A stretch of DNA of 64,000 nt from Pyrenopolyporus hunteri (GCA_902806595.1 CADCXC010000005.1:1116001-1180000), one strand, 5' to 3'; numbered from the stretch's first letter, positions 10,208 to 22,296 are shown. Program-made: numbers and translations. The notes: generated by a model not told the origin, from the letters alone.

Positions 10208-13200
10208 ATGCCCATGGCCACTGATCCCGTCGCCCACCCACAAGGCGCCGATAATATTCATCAGGATGGAGACCCAGAACCCCAGCGCGGGCGCGGCTCT
10301 ACAAGGAGCGCTAAGCTCGCCGCGCCGTTGCGAATCCCCAAAAACCGCAGTACCGGGAACCTCGCGGTTGTGGCCGAAGGCCCCGAGAGGGCGAGGTTAA
10401 GGTTCTCTTTCGACGCCGGATCAGGTGTCGCAGAGTCTGACCAAATCACAAGGTACGTTTTGGTGCGAGGCGCTACGGTCTCATACACACGGGCGCAACG
10501 GAGAAGGATGGATTACCTAGTACACCACCTTTCCACCCAACGTCACATGCGTCTACTCAGCCGCCTTACCACATCCATTGCATAAATTCTCATCCAGCTG
10601 AAAAGAAGAAGAGAAAAAAAATCTATATTTTAGTCAAGCATAGAAGAAAGGTAGAAGAGAAGAAGACTAGGGGGGAAATATAGGAGAGAGAAAGAAGAAG
10701 AAGAAGAAGAAGAAGAAGAAGAAACTCTATCCTCGCAAGTTCAACTACTAAAGGCTACAAGCGACTAATATCATGGTTGTTCCAAAACAACAGATCTCCC
10801 ATAATTACCGAACATGACCATGGACTGGGCATCTCTGGTCTACGGCGCATCCGTCAGCATCCCATCCCGCGCACTCCTACAATGCCTTCAACCGCCGTAT
10901 CCTCGCGAAGCTCGTCCGCCGGCATCCCCCGCTCCACTTCTATGTCTATGATGCTTCCTTCGGGGATCAATACTCCATTGACAGCCGGTGCCTCCTCTCC
11001 CAACTTCTCCGAAGACCTATCTCGCTTCCCGTCCGAGTCCCTACATTCATTCTCCTTCGCTCACCAGTCCGAGGAATTTATCCACAACCGTCAAAACGTG
11101 TTGAAGCGATCCATAGAGTTTATGAAGGACCGCATGGGATGGGCTGCCTCGTCGAACGCGGCCATTGCCAGCGCCCAAGCCAGGGTCTCCGGCGATCTCG
11201 AAACGCAGCATATGCTCGACCTCCTTGCTAGAGCGCAACTAGTTGGCGCAGGAAACCTGCCGAGCGCCGATCCGACTATTATCCCGGGCCCGTTAAGCGG
11301 TCCTGCTCAGATGTCGCATGAAAATATCTTCGAGAAGGACTTTATACCTAGAACAAGCAGCCCCGAGTCCTTTTTAACTCCGTTTGTATCTCCTGCGACC
11401 ACCCAGGGGCCTACTACGGACCGGGTCCCGGCCGTCGCGACGCAGCCTACGAGGAGCGAAGAGGATGAGCCAACGCCAAAGCCCACGAGCGTGCCTCAAG
11501 ACCAAACAGATTCTGAGAATTCGTCTAGGACGCCGACGAATGAGAGCGGTACTACGGCTAAAACGTCGCCCCCGTCCTCTAGGCGACCAAGTTTACGGAG
11601 AACTTTTACCGATGTGGGGTCCGCAGAGAAACAGCAGAAACTTGTGGATGCTATGGCGCAGCCGTTCCTGGCTGCGCCGTCACAAGGTTATCCCGAAGCA
11701 CTGACGTCTCCCACCCTCCCCCCTTTGTCTATAGGTTCCTCGATTAGTCCAACCGGAGCTCTGGGGCACCCGGTGCACGGCCACGCCGCTCGGTGGGTTC
11801 CAGCAGCGCAAGCTATTTTCACCACTGAATCGAAACCCCCGTGGACGATATTGGCTGCTAATGACTTAGCCTGTCTCGTGTTTGGGGTGACGAAGGCCGA
11901 AGTCCGCAAAATGGGTATCCTCGAAGTTGTGCAGGAGGAGAGGCGGTCCTGGCTGGAGAACAAACTCCTTCGTGCTGACCATGAGGACGTAGGCGAGGCT
12001 CCCGCGCAAACAGTGTCTCAACCCGCTCCCTCAATGGGCTCGTCGCTACTTGGTGGCCGCGGCGGCATTACGGCACATCTACTGAGCAAACCTAACTCCA
12101 GGTCACAGCCTCCAAAGAACCCGGGTCGGCGTGCGCAGACAGTTCACAGCGGGGATACGAGGCCACCAAAAGCTCGAGGTACAAATCACCGCAACTCGAA
12201 ATCGAGAGGCGTGTTACTATGCGGTGACGTCGTCCCTATACAGAAGCGCAATGGAGCAACTGGCTCTGCAAGTTTATGGGTAAAGGAGAAGAAGGTAGGA
12301 TTGATATGGGTGCTCGAAGAAATCCACGAGGACGTCGCTCTCGTAAGTCTCGACGACGACGGCATCATTACGAAGATCTCAGGTGACACGGGTCCGATAT
12401 GGGGAGAAGAAAATATACAGCCCGGGATGGATATTGGAAAGTTAATCCCCCGTATACCTCGGCAGGGTATCGATCCTAGATACGGCGCCATAGACTATGC
12501 TCAAATTGCGAAGCGGAAGTATTTCACCTGCCGAAATAGCGCGCAATCCAATATTCCGGCCATAGTCTCGCAGACGAGGGGTCAGACCGAGCTTCGGATC
12601 TCGAGCTTTCCCCATATCGCGGGAATCATCGTAGTCTCCCCGGACACACTCCAGATTAAGAGCACGAATTCCGCATTCTGTGGGGCTCTGTTCGGCTACG
12701 AGAAGCCGGAGGGACAGTCGATCAATAATCTCATTTTGGACTTCGATAAGGTCCTCGAGATATTGGTCGATCACGAGGGGGTCCATCTAGAGGACGGCAT
12801 CGTTGTACCTGAACATAGCTTTAGGAAGGCGTCTACTCTGTTAGCTTTACACGACGGCAGACCAGATGCTGCCAGCTCTTTCCTGAACCCTGAGGGGCTT
12901 CCAGCGAAGCATCGTGATGGGGCCGAATTGAAGATCGATGTTCAAATGAGAGTGGTTAAGAGTGAAAAGCACCCGGTGAATGATTCGAGTGCGAGCGATG
13001 ACGAATCGCAGACTAGCGACGGAGAAGTCGAATCGGAGGTGGTGTACGCGTTATGGGTTACCTATTCCCGGCATTTACACGCATCCAACAATAAGTCAAG
13101 AATGAACACCAATTGCAAATCGCCATTGTTATCCGAGGCGGCGTCGCCCCTACATCAGCCTTCCCCCGGTCAAACGCCAGCACACACACCACTGGACTTG

Positions 13201-14235
13201 AGTTCGGACACGGAAGAGGCAAAGCCTAAGCCCGCTTCTGCTGCGTCAGCATTGTCGCAGCAGCTAAAGGTCGTTGCGATGAACGCCGCCGCTAAACTCA
13301 CCGGCGGGTCGAAGGCTTCAGACAAACCGCCGCCGACGTCTTCAGAACCTCAAGCTGACTCTCCGCCGCGGAAGAAGACGATCGATGATTTTATCATACT
13401 TGAAGACATGGGTCAGGGTGCTTACGGCCAAGTAAAACTAGCGCGATATAAGTATAACGGTGGGAAGAAGGTTGTTTTGAAATACGTGACAAAACGGCGG
13501 ATTCTCGTCGACACTTGGACTAGAGATCGGCGCCTTGGGACAGTACCGCTCGAGATACATGTGCTAGACTATCTCCGACGAGACGGATTTAAACATCCTA
13601 ACATCGTAGAGATGGAGGACTTCTTTGAAGACGAAACGAACTATTACATTGAGATGGCGCCTCATGGGTATCCGGGGATGGACCTCTTCGACTATATCGA
13701 GCTTCGGACCAATATGGAGGAAGACGAATGTCGGAGTATCTTTGTCCAAGTGGCCAGAGCAATACACCATCTCCACACCAAGGCGAAGGTGGTCCACCGT
13801 GACATTAAAGACGAAAATGTCATTTTAGATGGCGAAGGCAATATCAAGCTTATCGACTTCGGAAGCGCAGCATACATCAAGAGTGGGCCTTTCGACGTTT
13901 TCGTAGGCACCATCGGTACGTTATTTCTTGCTTCTCCGTATTCCGTATATCGACTAACTCGTTTCTTAGATTATGCGGCTCCGGAAGTTTTAGCAGGGAA
14001 ACCATACGGTGGGAAAGAGCAAGACGTCTGGGCCTTAGGTATACTCCTTTACACCATCATCTACAAGGAGAACCCATTCTACAGCATCGACGAGATTATG
14101 GATCGCGATTTGAGAGTCCCGTACGTAATCAGCGAGGAGAGCATCAACCTCATCCGATGTATGCTCAATCGTGACCTCGAGCAGCGGTACGACATCGACC
14201 AAGTGCTTCAACATCCGTGGTGCCAGATGGATTGA
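10208..14235 (+). CDS. psk1: PAS domain-containing serine/threonine protein kinase (Psk1/PASK type)
   Basis: Predicted exons are 10208-10452, 10794-13915 and 13970-14235, giving about 1210 residues. Exon 1 joins exon 2 in the frame DQIT-R-SPIITEHDHG. Two PAS-like segments are visible, about residues 420-480 (PPWTILAANDLACLVFGV) and 675-760 (GIIVVSPDTLQIKSTNSAF). The kinase domain fills about 945-1208, with loop GQGAYG, catalytic HRDIKDEN, DFG, and VGTIDYAAPEVL formed only after removing the last intron. Most of the N-terminus is Ser/Pro-rich and disordered. Yeast Psk1/Psk2 link nutrient state to glucose partitioning and translation; that role is inferred here. The start could be ATG 10208 or 10214. 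The last intron is 54 nt, a multiple of three without a stop, so the unspliced message still reads through. Family assignment is strong. Confidence 0.92.
10690..10724 (+). repeat. GAA microsatellite in the first intron of the PAS kinase gene
   Basis: About nine to ten consecutive GAA units occur on the coding strand of the 341-nt intron 10453-10793. That intron is much longer than the others in this window. Confidence 0.9.
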
Positions 14236-15948
14236 AAAGGCTGCGGGGAAGGGGCAGCTGGTCTATGCGATAAGGTCTAGAGAGAGAGTTTCGGGAACGG
14301 CGGGAGACGGAGGTCTGTACGAGTGCGTTGGTTTACGAGTTAGCTAGACTGTTATTGGAGAACAGGGCACACAATTGGGGAACGAAGACAATATACTTGC
14401 ATGATACCCAGCTCTCGAGAACTGCGATTTGGGAGTAAGAAGTAGCGCGAAGAGTTACAGATGCATTCAAACAATCAAGAAAGCAAGCAAGCAGACATCG
14501 AAGAATGGATATAGAGCTGGCTTTAAAGCTATGGCTCTATTATTCCTCCTCTATTTGTTTCTTAGAGCACAGCACAGATTCAGCGACCTCGATTGGAAGA
14601 AAGGAAGAAAGAAGGAAGGAAGGAAAGGATATTAGCATCCGCTTCGGGTACGGAGTTCTTCACGGGCGGGCGGGCAGGCAGGCGTGCAGACACAGGTTTA
14701 TTTATGATATGATGATACTACGATACAGCAGAACCCAGAATTGGCTGAACGGGCTCTACGCCTGGCTTTTTTCGGTTACGAAGATCGGGGATCCTGGTTT
14801 CCTAGACGTTATTACTGGTACTACTCACTACTGGGTCGGGTTATAGCAGTGGTTGACTATATATTTTATATATGGATTTCTGCTTCGCTTTTTTGAGATT
14901 CGGGTTTATCTCGGTTGACACCTGGTTTAATCCACCGATCTATCTACCTCTCTATCCGTCGACCTGACCCCTACTATCTCCGTACGCTGTTTCTTCTATC
15001 CAACTACATTGGCGCTGTACCGTCTTGTCTGGACGTTGTTTGTTGCCTTTTCATCTCCGCGCATGGTTTTAGCTGGCAACTTAATAGGTAAGGGACTGGG
15101 TAGCTGGGAGGGGGGGCTAGACCGACACGGGACGAGCCGCGGGATGGCTGAGACACGGCACGGGCGGGCTGGACTGGGTGATGGGTTAACTGGTATTACT
15201 GGTGATAACCACACCCACGTAAGTACTGTGTTGGATAGATAGGTATCCAGGTAGACTGGCTATTAGTGAGGTAAGGAATAACGAGGCAAGCATGGCATAT
15301 CGTGGAGGGAAAGGGAAACGTGGGTTAGGTATAATGAAAGAGCATTGATAAATTGAACGAATATGCTGAACTGAAGATATATATCTCCCCTATCCCTACT
15401 TTGACTTACACAGGAGAAGAGTGGGGGCAGTGGCTGGTCTACTAAATGGCATGCCGCGTCTATGTGTGACGAGCGAGGCACTGTCTTGGGTTAAAAATTG
15501 CTCGTGGAACTTGAATTATACAAGTACCTAACACGGTGGGCAACATATCCCTTGCAATATTCACGATTTAGTGGCAATAGCACGTAGAAAATATCAAACA
15601 AGAAGGGCTAAGGAGAGTCAGAGGGAAAGACTAAGGAACACTTGAATGCTATACCTCGCCAGGGGCAATCTCAATGACAATATACCTATAGGTAGGCACT
15701 CATAGAACTACGAACTCTATGTGCTCGAAACGTTTAATATCCTTAATCTCGTTCGCGGCATGAATAGGTACCTGTATTATATCCGTAGGTAGGTATGTAT
15801 ATACTCATATACTCATATAACTCATATGAACCTCACCAGAAATATATATCAACCAACCCCATCTACTTCCTTACTTATCTTAGCTTCCTACCCCAATAAA
15901 GTCCCACGGCCCCTAAAATCAGCCTATCTACACAGGTAGGTTAAGTAC
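14236..15948. other. intergenic region between convergent PAS kinase and TBC genes
   Basis: The two flanking genes converge, so this stretch holds both 3' untranslated regions. I see GGAA-type purine repeats at about 14600-14625, short GGGCGGGC/GGCAGGCAGG tracts near 14663-14682 and TAGGTAGGTA motifs near 15787-15797 and 15932-15952. No gene is recognisable. Confidence 0.6.
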
Positions 15949-18421
15949 CTACCCTTTCGTCTTCCGTATCTCCTCCAAATCGAAGATACCCTCCGGCAAG
16001 ACGGCGTGGCCGGTCTCGTCGGCGGACACCTCGCCGAACAGGAAGGCCGTGCGCTCGCGGCTGGCGTTGGCCGACGGCCGCTTTCGGTGCGTGTTTTTGC
16101 CGGACGACGGGAGCTGCGAGGGGAAGATAGGCGGTTGCTGGGATGACGAGGTCGAGGAAGACGAGGTTTCGGGCTCCAGCATCCACGAAAACGAAGACTG
16201 CGCGAGAGTCGACCGCGTTGGGATGCCCGGCTGTGGGCGTTCTAGCTTCTTCGCTGGCGTCGGCGATATCCCGGAGCCTAGGGGTTCGTCCGTGTCCATT
16301 TTATCCGGATCTCGCACGGCCTGGTCAGTTGACCGGGGCCCAGTACTCTCTGGGTTCTGTGTGTCTGCGCCTTGCGTAGACGCGTTGAGTGCCATTGCTG
16401 CGACTGCCTCACTTAGGGGTTCGGGGTCATCTTTTTCGTCACCGCCGGTCGGCGTATCCGGCGATAACGACGCCACGGGCTCTTCTTCGTCTGGAAGATC
16501 CATGGTAGAGTCCTCCAAGTAAATCTTGACGAATTGTACCTTCGCGGCTGCAATTTCAAGCGCATCTTGGGTTTTCCGTTTGTCTTTTAGATCCGATCCT
16601 GCGAGGCCCTTCAAGACGGAGATAGGCTCGTCCAACAGAGTCGCTAGACGTCTATTCCTCCGATCCATCATCGCGACGGCTCGTACCGTCGTACTCGACC
16701 CCTGTTCGGCAAAGAGATCCCTACCGGCTTTCATGGAACTTCTAGCTTCCTGGACGTTCCGGCGTATCTCCACCATCGCGTCGCGTACCGCTTGATTAAT
16801 ACCGAGCTTCTCCCCTCTTTCAAGGACGCCCTTAGCCGCACCTTGAAGTAACGATTCCACGCTGGCTTGTGGTTGCTTAAACCGGGGAGGAGACGTGGCT
16901 GACCTAGCGCCAGATAGCTTTTGTCGCAGTTTCGAAGTTGACCTATTAGGCGTGGGCCTCTTGGTATCGGTTCCCAGGGGCGAGGGGGGCTTTCCGGTAT
17001 ATTTCGCTATAAGTAAAGAACCCCCGGCGGGATTTAGATTATCTCTAAGGTGTACGGCGTCATCAACAAAGGTGTGTGGACCCTGATGTGGTTGCGGAGG
17101 TGGATATTTGAGTAGGAGTTGCAATGCGACGGTATAGTCCGCATTAAGAACTACCAGATGTCAGAAGCGGGAGATCTAAGGCTCTGGGAGGAATAGTTCT
17201 TACGGTCCCATCGGATTCGGATCAGCATCGCTGTACAAATCAGGTCTATCAAACTAAAAGACGGATCTATAGAAAATAGGGTATCCCAAAGTACGAGCAT
17301 CTGGTTGAACGGGAATTCACGACTAAATAGGAGACGGATCCAGCGGCTGCGGGTGGGGTTCGATGCTCGTTAGTAATTCATATAACCGGAGGAGTACGAA
17401 TAACTCACATCAAGAAAACCTGAGGTAGAATTTCTATATTCGTAAGGTGAGTTGACAGCTCGGGGTCCGCTTTACCTAAACATTCTTCATGTATATGTTG
17501 ACTCTTCTCGACAATGGGAGATGTTGAATATGTCTGACTAGATGTTGTGGTGGGTACGTTTGTCGATGTATCCCTCACTTCGTAGAATGGTTTTGCGCGG
17601 TCCATGACCTTTGAGAAAATGGCGAATGCATCGTGCTCGATGAATGAAGCGTCAAGCACTTCTAGCATCCTTGGGTCAGCTGAAGGATCAGAGGCGGTAT
17701 CGGCCGGGTCGATGGCGTCCTGATCGACGACATAAACAATGGGCGCCAGAAGTTCATGCATGCCCTGACGATATCCACCCAGATCTGGATTAAGCTTGCA
17801 GTAAATAAAGAGAATGTCAAGAATGAGCGTCTGAATTTCTGGTTTATGGTAGAACGGCTCATCCGGGAGACGTTGGACATCTTGAAGAATCTCAGCCCTC
17901 AGTGCTTGATCATGGCGTAGGGTATTCCAAGGCGACTAGCTCGAGTCAGTATGAATAGTCGGCCTGTGAGGAGTGATCTTACATCGGTATCGTCCGCTAA
18001 GGGGTCAGCGGATGCGGCTGTGAGGTACTCGGGATGGTTGATGTACTTCAAAAGCCGGTCCTTCAGAGACGAGTACCTACTCCGTGACTCGGAGATGGAG
18101 TGCGACCAGTCCGGGATGTCAGTATTCCGGTTCAGTAAGAAGATCTAAGTCTTTGGTCAACTTTACATACTCCGGGAACTCGCTTCTAAGGAGGACAGAC
18201 CTTCCAGCATATAGACCTGCATCCTGAAATGCAGGGGCTGTTCGGGCCGTTGTCCTTGACGGCTTGCTGCAGATCTGCCAGGCTAGTACTATGCTTAAGA
18301 GTCTCCTGCCATCGTGCGCTATACGAATGTGAGCCGAGGACGCGATATAATAAGGGAAATAATCAGGGAAATTTTAAGGGAAAGAGGTCGAGGCTCACGT
18401 CGATTCGACCAAGGATCTCAT
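15949..18421 (-). CDS. TBC-domain Rab GTPase-activating protein, TBC1D5-like
   Basis: Six minus-strand exons: 18421-18399, 18318-18201, 18144-17983, 17935-17409, 17346-17204 and 17150-15949, giving 724 residues. Introns are 80, 56, 47, 63 and 53 nt. The N-terminus reads MRSLVESTARWQETLKHSTS, then GCRSICWKIFLL, typical of the start of TBC1D5-class domains. The catalytic arginine finger lies in ILQDVQRLP (Arg123) and the glutamine finger in YRQGMHEL (Gln158). Later landmarks are FLIRWIRLLFSREF, LWDTLFSIDPSF and ADYTVALQLLLKYP. The C-terminal half (from about residue 400) is helical then Ser/Pro-rich, without a known domain. Such proteins stimulate GTP hydrolysis by Rab proteins; TBC1D5 acts on Rab7 with retromer in animals, and that partner is only inferred here. 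The donor of the second intron is GTCTGT, which is unusual but restores the motif exactly. Confidence 0.92.
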
Positions 18422-18978
18422 TCTGATCTCTTTGGCCCGTATACCTTGAATACATATGTGCTAGGGAGGTGTCTAAGCCCTGTTGGTTGTAAAAAGGGAG
18501 TGAGTTAGAAGGTTGGTTCTGAAGTTAGAGAGGCCGGCGGCCAGCTGACAGCCCTACCCAAGGGGGTAGATATGACGACTGACGATTAGATAAGGTGCGT
18601 TACCCCGCGGTTATCCGTTTTAAATGCGTAGAGTACGTTAACGTACCTACTATGTGCATATATGCATGTTACGTCAACCCAGTGGCTCTTGATATGGAAT
18701 GTGGAGGAAGATGCATTTTTTTGTCCTACACGGAACACTATCAATTGCCTATAAGCTGAACTACAGATAGCTGAGGTGTGAGGGTAGATGGATAGGTGGT
18801 TATAAACTTGATACACAAGATATTAAAACTCCGTTGTAAGACATCATACTATGCTATGCTACTCCAAATCCCCGATGATTCCACATTTGTCCAACCTACT
18901 CCTATGCTTAGAATAAACCGAAGCGCTCCGGGTTGGGATCGCAATCGAAAGCCTTGAAATTTGATATAGCCTCCGTTG
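18422..18978. other. intergenic region upstream of the TBC gene and downstream of the bZIP gene
   Basis: This 557-bp stretch must hold the promoter of the minus-strand TBC gene and the trailer of the bZIP gene. No gene or clear regulatory motif was recognised. Confidence 0.5.
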
Positions 18979-19899
18979 TCACAGTTCGATGACTAACGGT
19001 TCTTCGTCCCGTAATGCCCGCCACCGATTTGTAGACTCAAGCATCTTCCGGCAACCCTTCACAAGGAATGGCCACTTTTTTATGAACCCCTCGGTCAACT
19101 CCCAGCCCTCAGCTCTCCAAGGTTCGTTCCAAGCTACCAGCCCGCTTAATTCGATTAATTTTGCGTTTCCGAGAATGGAACCTGTCAAATCCTTCTCGAT
19201 ATCCGCGCGTGTGAATGTCCCGGCCGCGCGAATCGCATTGTCACGCATTTGCCCGTCCGGTATGAGACTAATCCACGGCTCATGCGGCGTACTTAGCTGT
19301 AGCGCCGTGGGCTGAAGAGACTCCGGGATCGTAGGCGGAGCTGGGAACAGTGGCGTATTGGCCCAGTATCGGGCGCACTCCGCAGGGAAGGCGTATTGGC
19401 AGCCTAGGATGGCCATGTTGGTTAAGACGCCACGGATAAAGTTATATTGTACCAGTGGGATTAGATGGTCTAGGGTTAGAGGGAACACGAGTGCTTGACC
19501 ACTATGCGAATCATGATATGTCCGTGATAATTGCAGCTTCGAGAACTCAAAGGCTATATGATTTGTCCGACCCTGTGCCCCATGCTCATTGCTCCTCGGG
19601 AGACGATCCTGTTCTGCTGTCGCCTTTGAAAGCAAGGCTTTTCGTCTCCCTATCAACTTTTAATATTCGAACTTGAAATAAGGCTAGCCTAGCAGCGATG
19701 CGAGGTTAAGAAGAAAGACTTACGATGAGCGCGGACGTTTAATCGGTTCTGTAACTTTCGTCTCGCTTTGGCGTCCTTCAAACCGGACCAATCCTCCTCG
19801 GGGCCAAGCGCCTATGCTCGTCTTGCGTTTAATAAACTCGATTCAACTCCTTTCATAATAAGATGTTGAGCATTGACGTACCTCCGTTAGAGTAGGCAT
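18979..19899 (-). CDS. bZIP-like transcription factor with DUF3425 C-terminal domain
   Basis: Three minus-strand exons: 19899-19882, 19811-19724 and 19649-18979, giving 258 residues. The first exon codes only MPTLTE; splicing gives MPTLTEALGPEEDWSGLKDA. A basic region follows at about residues 22-42 (ARRKLQNRLNVRAHRRRK), with the N-x7-R spacing of bZIP DNA-binding helices, but no long heptad leucine zipper follows. The rest matches the helical DUF3425 domain seen after short bZIPs in Pezizomycotina, ending GWELTEGFIKKWPFLVKGCR. It probably binds DNA in the nucleus; targets are unknown. Its start faces the aftiphilin-like gene across 534 bp, so the two may share a divergent promoter. The family call rests on the basic region and my memory of DUF3425 endings. 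Confidence 0.83.
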
Positions 19900-20433
19900 C
19901 AATCTTGGTCTCATATATACCTAAAATATATTTACCGTAGGTATTTGTCGAATATAACCGCTCCGGAGTGCGTATGTTCACTTACAAGTTCTTGACACCG
20001 CTGGAATGACCGGGGCGCTAATAGCGGCAGCTGACCACAGGGGACGAATAGTGATGTGCCACAGGGATCGGTCTTGACTATACACATGCATCTATATGAG
20101 GTATATGAATCTAAGCAATATATGCATATATAGCGTCCTAAAGTATTGTGCATCTCGATATATACGTGGATAGGGTCCACTTATTAAGGCGCCTGAATGT
20201 TGGCCAGGACTGCTTGTGGTTAGTAAGCAGTTGCCAGCCCAGGATCCCTGTAGCTGATCAGGATCAACTTAAACCAACTCCAATTCTTCGGGTTTCAGCC
20301 TCACTAAAAACACAATATCCTTCTTCAATTTCTCTTAGGTCCGAGCTAACGGGCTCGACTTGAAATGTATTTAGTCTATCGTCTAATTCCTTTCATATAA
20401 TCTACCAATTATTTACCTGGAAAGTTACATGAT
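19900..20433. promoter_or_regulatory. divergent promoter region between the bZIP and aftiphilin-like genes
   Basis: The 534-bp gap separates two start codons pointing away from each other. It is A/T-rich near 20085-20160. I see no TATA box or other element I would defend. Confidence 0.5.
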
Positions 20434-22296
20434 ATGTCTGCAGACCTCTTCGCTGCGTTCGAGGACGTCTCGGAGCCTCCTCCTTCGAAGGAACATCCGC
20501 CAACGGCCCCCATTCAGGCTTCTCTGTTCACATCCGACCCCTTCCCCTTCGGAACTAGTAATTCTACAGATACTAGCACCGTTATAGGGCAACCCGCCAA
20601 CCCCGTCACTCAGAGATGGAGCAGCGGACCAACATCCTGGGGCGGTCAGCTAGGAAATACGCAACATCCATCAAGTACAAGTAGTTGGACAGGCGTACCA
20701 TTGCAACCTGTTCAGTCAAAGGTAGAGGCTGAAAATGGCGACGATGACGACGACGACGATGGATGGGGCGATTTCGAGGTCGCGCAAAACGCAAATCAGC
20801 CACCCGCCGCTCCAGTAACATCGACTTCTTTATCCGGTCCGACAACCAAAGAGCCACGGAACCCAGCGCTACTGCGGACACGAGTTGTACGAGCGTCCAC
20901 GCTGGACCTCGTGACAAATAATCTTCTCAATCTGGACAGCTCATCCTCAGTACAAAACGTGCCGAAACAGGTCGAGACACCAACGCCCAATATTGCTCTC
21001 TCAAAGGCTTCGAAAAGGACTCCGGATCCCAATCCAAACGTTTTATTTGACGCCGATGATTTTGATGGGGAACAGCACGAGGCAGACGGAGACGATGATG
21101 ACTTTGGAGAATTTGAGACAGTTGCCTCCCCGGTGCAAGCGACAGGGGACCTCCTATCAACTGATTTCAACTCTCCCCCAAAGACTCCTAAATCGCGGCC
21201 ATCTCAAATGCTTTCAAATTTGAATCTGACTGAACCCGCTTCTTATCCACAAGCACCACGATCCCCATCGTTCCAGGAAAGGAACCCCTTTCCCGGGCTT
21301 GCCGTTGCTCCGCCTCCGAAAGCAGATAAGCAGACCGCAAGTAGGCCGATAACTTCACCCGTGACTGTATGGCCATCGCTTGAGGCCCAAAAGTCCGCCG
21401 ATAGTGACGGATTTGGCGACGATTGGGACGCGTTTGATAGTTTACCTGATGAGGAAACAAAACCCAGTGCCAAGGCCGATTCGAATTGGGATTGGGATTC
21501 GATAGAATCGGCTCGGCCGGCTCGGCCGGCTCAGCCGACACGAGCTACCCAGGCGTCGCTGGTAGCGTCAGAGCCGAAAGACTCTTCTTGGGATTGGGAT
21601 TCTGTTGACGTGAAGACCGAAAAACAGGCTGCTGAACCAAAGGAAGACTTGCCGCCAACGAATGTCCCCCCGCCATCAATATTATTATCAGTGTTCCCGC
21701 AGTTGTTCGATCAAGCGAACACATCACTTTATAAGCCTATCAGCGGGCAAACCTTCTCAGTGAAAAACCGCATTCTATCGGATCCAAAGACCATAGAGTT
21801 CCTCAAAGGCTACTTGGCCTTGGCGACCGTTGTAGCGCGGATTATCGCTGGCCGCAAGCTGAGGTGGCATAGAGACAAGTTTCTTGCACAGAGGATGTCC
21901 ATATCCGCCGCAGGGAGTAAAGGAATGAAACTTGCTGGCGTAGACAAGGCGCAGGCCGCCCGCGAAGACCGCGAGGCGGCCGATGTTGTTGCTAGTTGGA
22001 AAGAACAAGTAGGACGACTTCGATCGGCCGTTGCCGCTGCCAATTCGTCCATTAAGAATAGTGCGGAACAGCTGAGGATTCCCGAAATTTCCGAATCGAT
22101 GCAGATCCAAACCGAGAAGATGGTACCAACGGCTCCTAAACCTTGCGTGGTTTGCGGTCTGAAGCGCAACGAGAGGATCCCGAAGGTGGATTACGAGGTT
22201 GAAGATAGCTTTGGTGAATGGTGGGTTGACCATTGGGGGCATCTAGCATGCAAGAGATTCTGGCTACGGCATGAGAATGCCCTACGACAAAGATGA
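20434..22296 (+). CDS. aftiphilin/Ppk6-like (DUF5102-type) protein with acidic-aromatic sorting motifs
   Basis: One uninterrupted frame of 620 residues from the ATG at 20434. The protein is largely disordered and studded with acidic-aromatic motifs: DLFAAFEDV at the start, DDGWGDFEV near 110, DDFGEFETV near 222, GFGDDWDAFDSLP near 328, and two tryptophan pairs (NWDWDSI, SWDWDSV) near 348 and 387. Such motifs bind the ear domains of AP-1 and GGA clathrin adaptors; animal aftiphilin and yeast Laa2 use them. A folded helical region lies at about 425-560. The C-terminus carries CVVCGLKRNE and later HWGHLACKRFW, which could form a C-x2-C/H-C metal site. Related fungal proteins are often labelled Ppk6 kinase, but no kinase motif (HRD, DFG, glycine loop) is present. 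Trafficking at Golgi/endosome clathrin coats is an inference. Confidence 0.78.
   Translation: MSADLFAAFEDVSEPPPSKEHPPTAPIQASLFTSDPFPFGTSNSTDTSTVIGQPANPVTQRWSSGPTSWGGQLGNTQHPSSTSSWTGVPLQPVQSKVEAENGDDDDDDDGWGDFEVAQNANQPPAAPVTSTSLSGPTTKEPRNPALLRTRVVRASTLDLVTNNLLNLDSSSSVQNVPKQVETPTPNIALSKASKRTPDPNPNVLFDADDFDGEQHEADGDDDDFGEFETVASPVQATGDLLSTDFNSPPKTPKSRPSQMLSNLNLTEPASYPQAPRSPSFQERNPFPGLAVAPPPKADKQTASRPITSPVTVWPSLEAQKSADSDGFGDDWDAFDSLPDEETKPSAKADSNWDWDSIESARPARPAQPTRATQASLVASEPKDSSWDWDSVDVKTEKQAAEPKEDLPPTNVPPPSILLSVFPQLFDQANTSLYKPISGQTFSVKNRILSDPKTIEFLKGYLALATVVARIIAGRKLRWHRDKFLAQRMSISAAGSKGMKLAGVDKAQAAREDREAADVVASWKEQVGRLRSAVAAANSSIKNSAEQLRIPEISESMQIQTEKMVPTAPKPCVVCGLKRNERIPKVDYEVEDSFGEWWVDHWGHLACKRFWLRHENALRQR

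Noticed and set aside
20434..22296. Annotation as a Ppk6 serine/threonine kinase
   Set aside because: No glycine-rich loop, HRD or DFG motif exists anywhere in the 620 residues, so a kinase activity is not supported.
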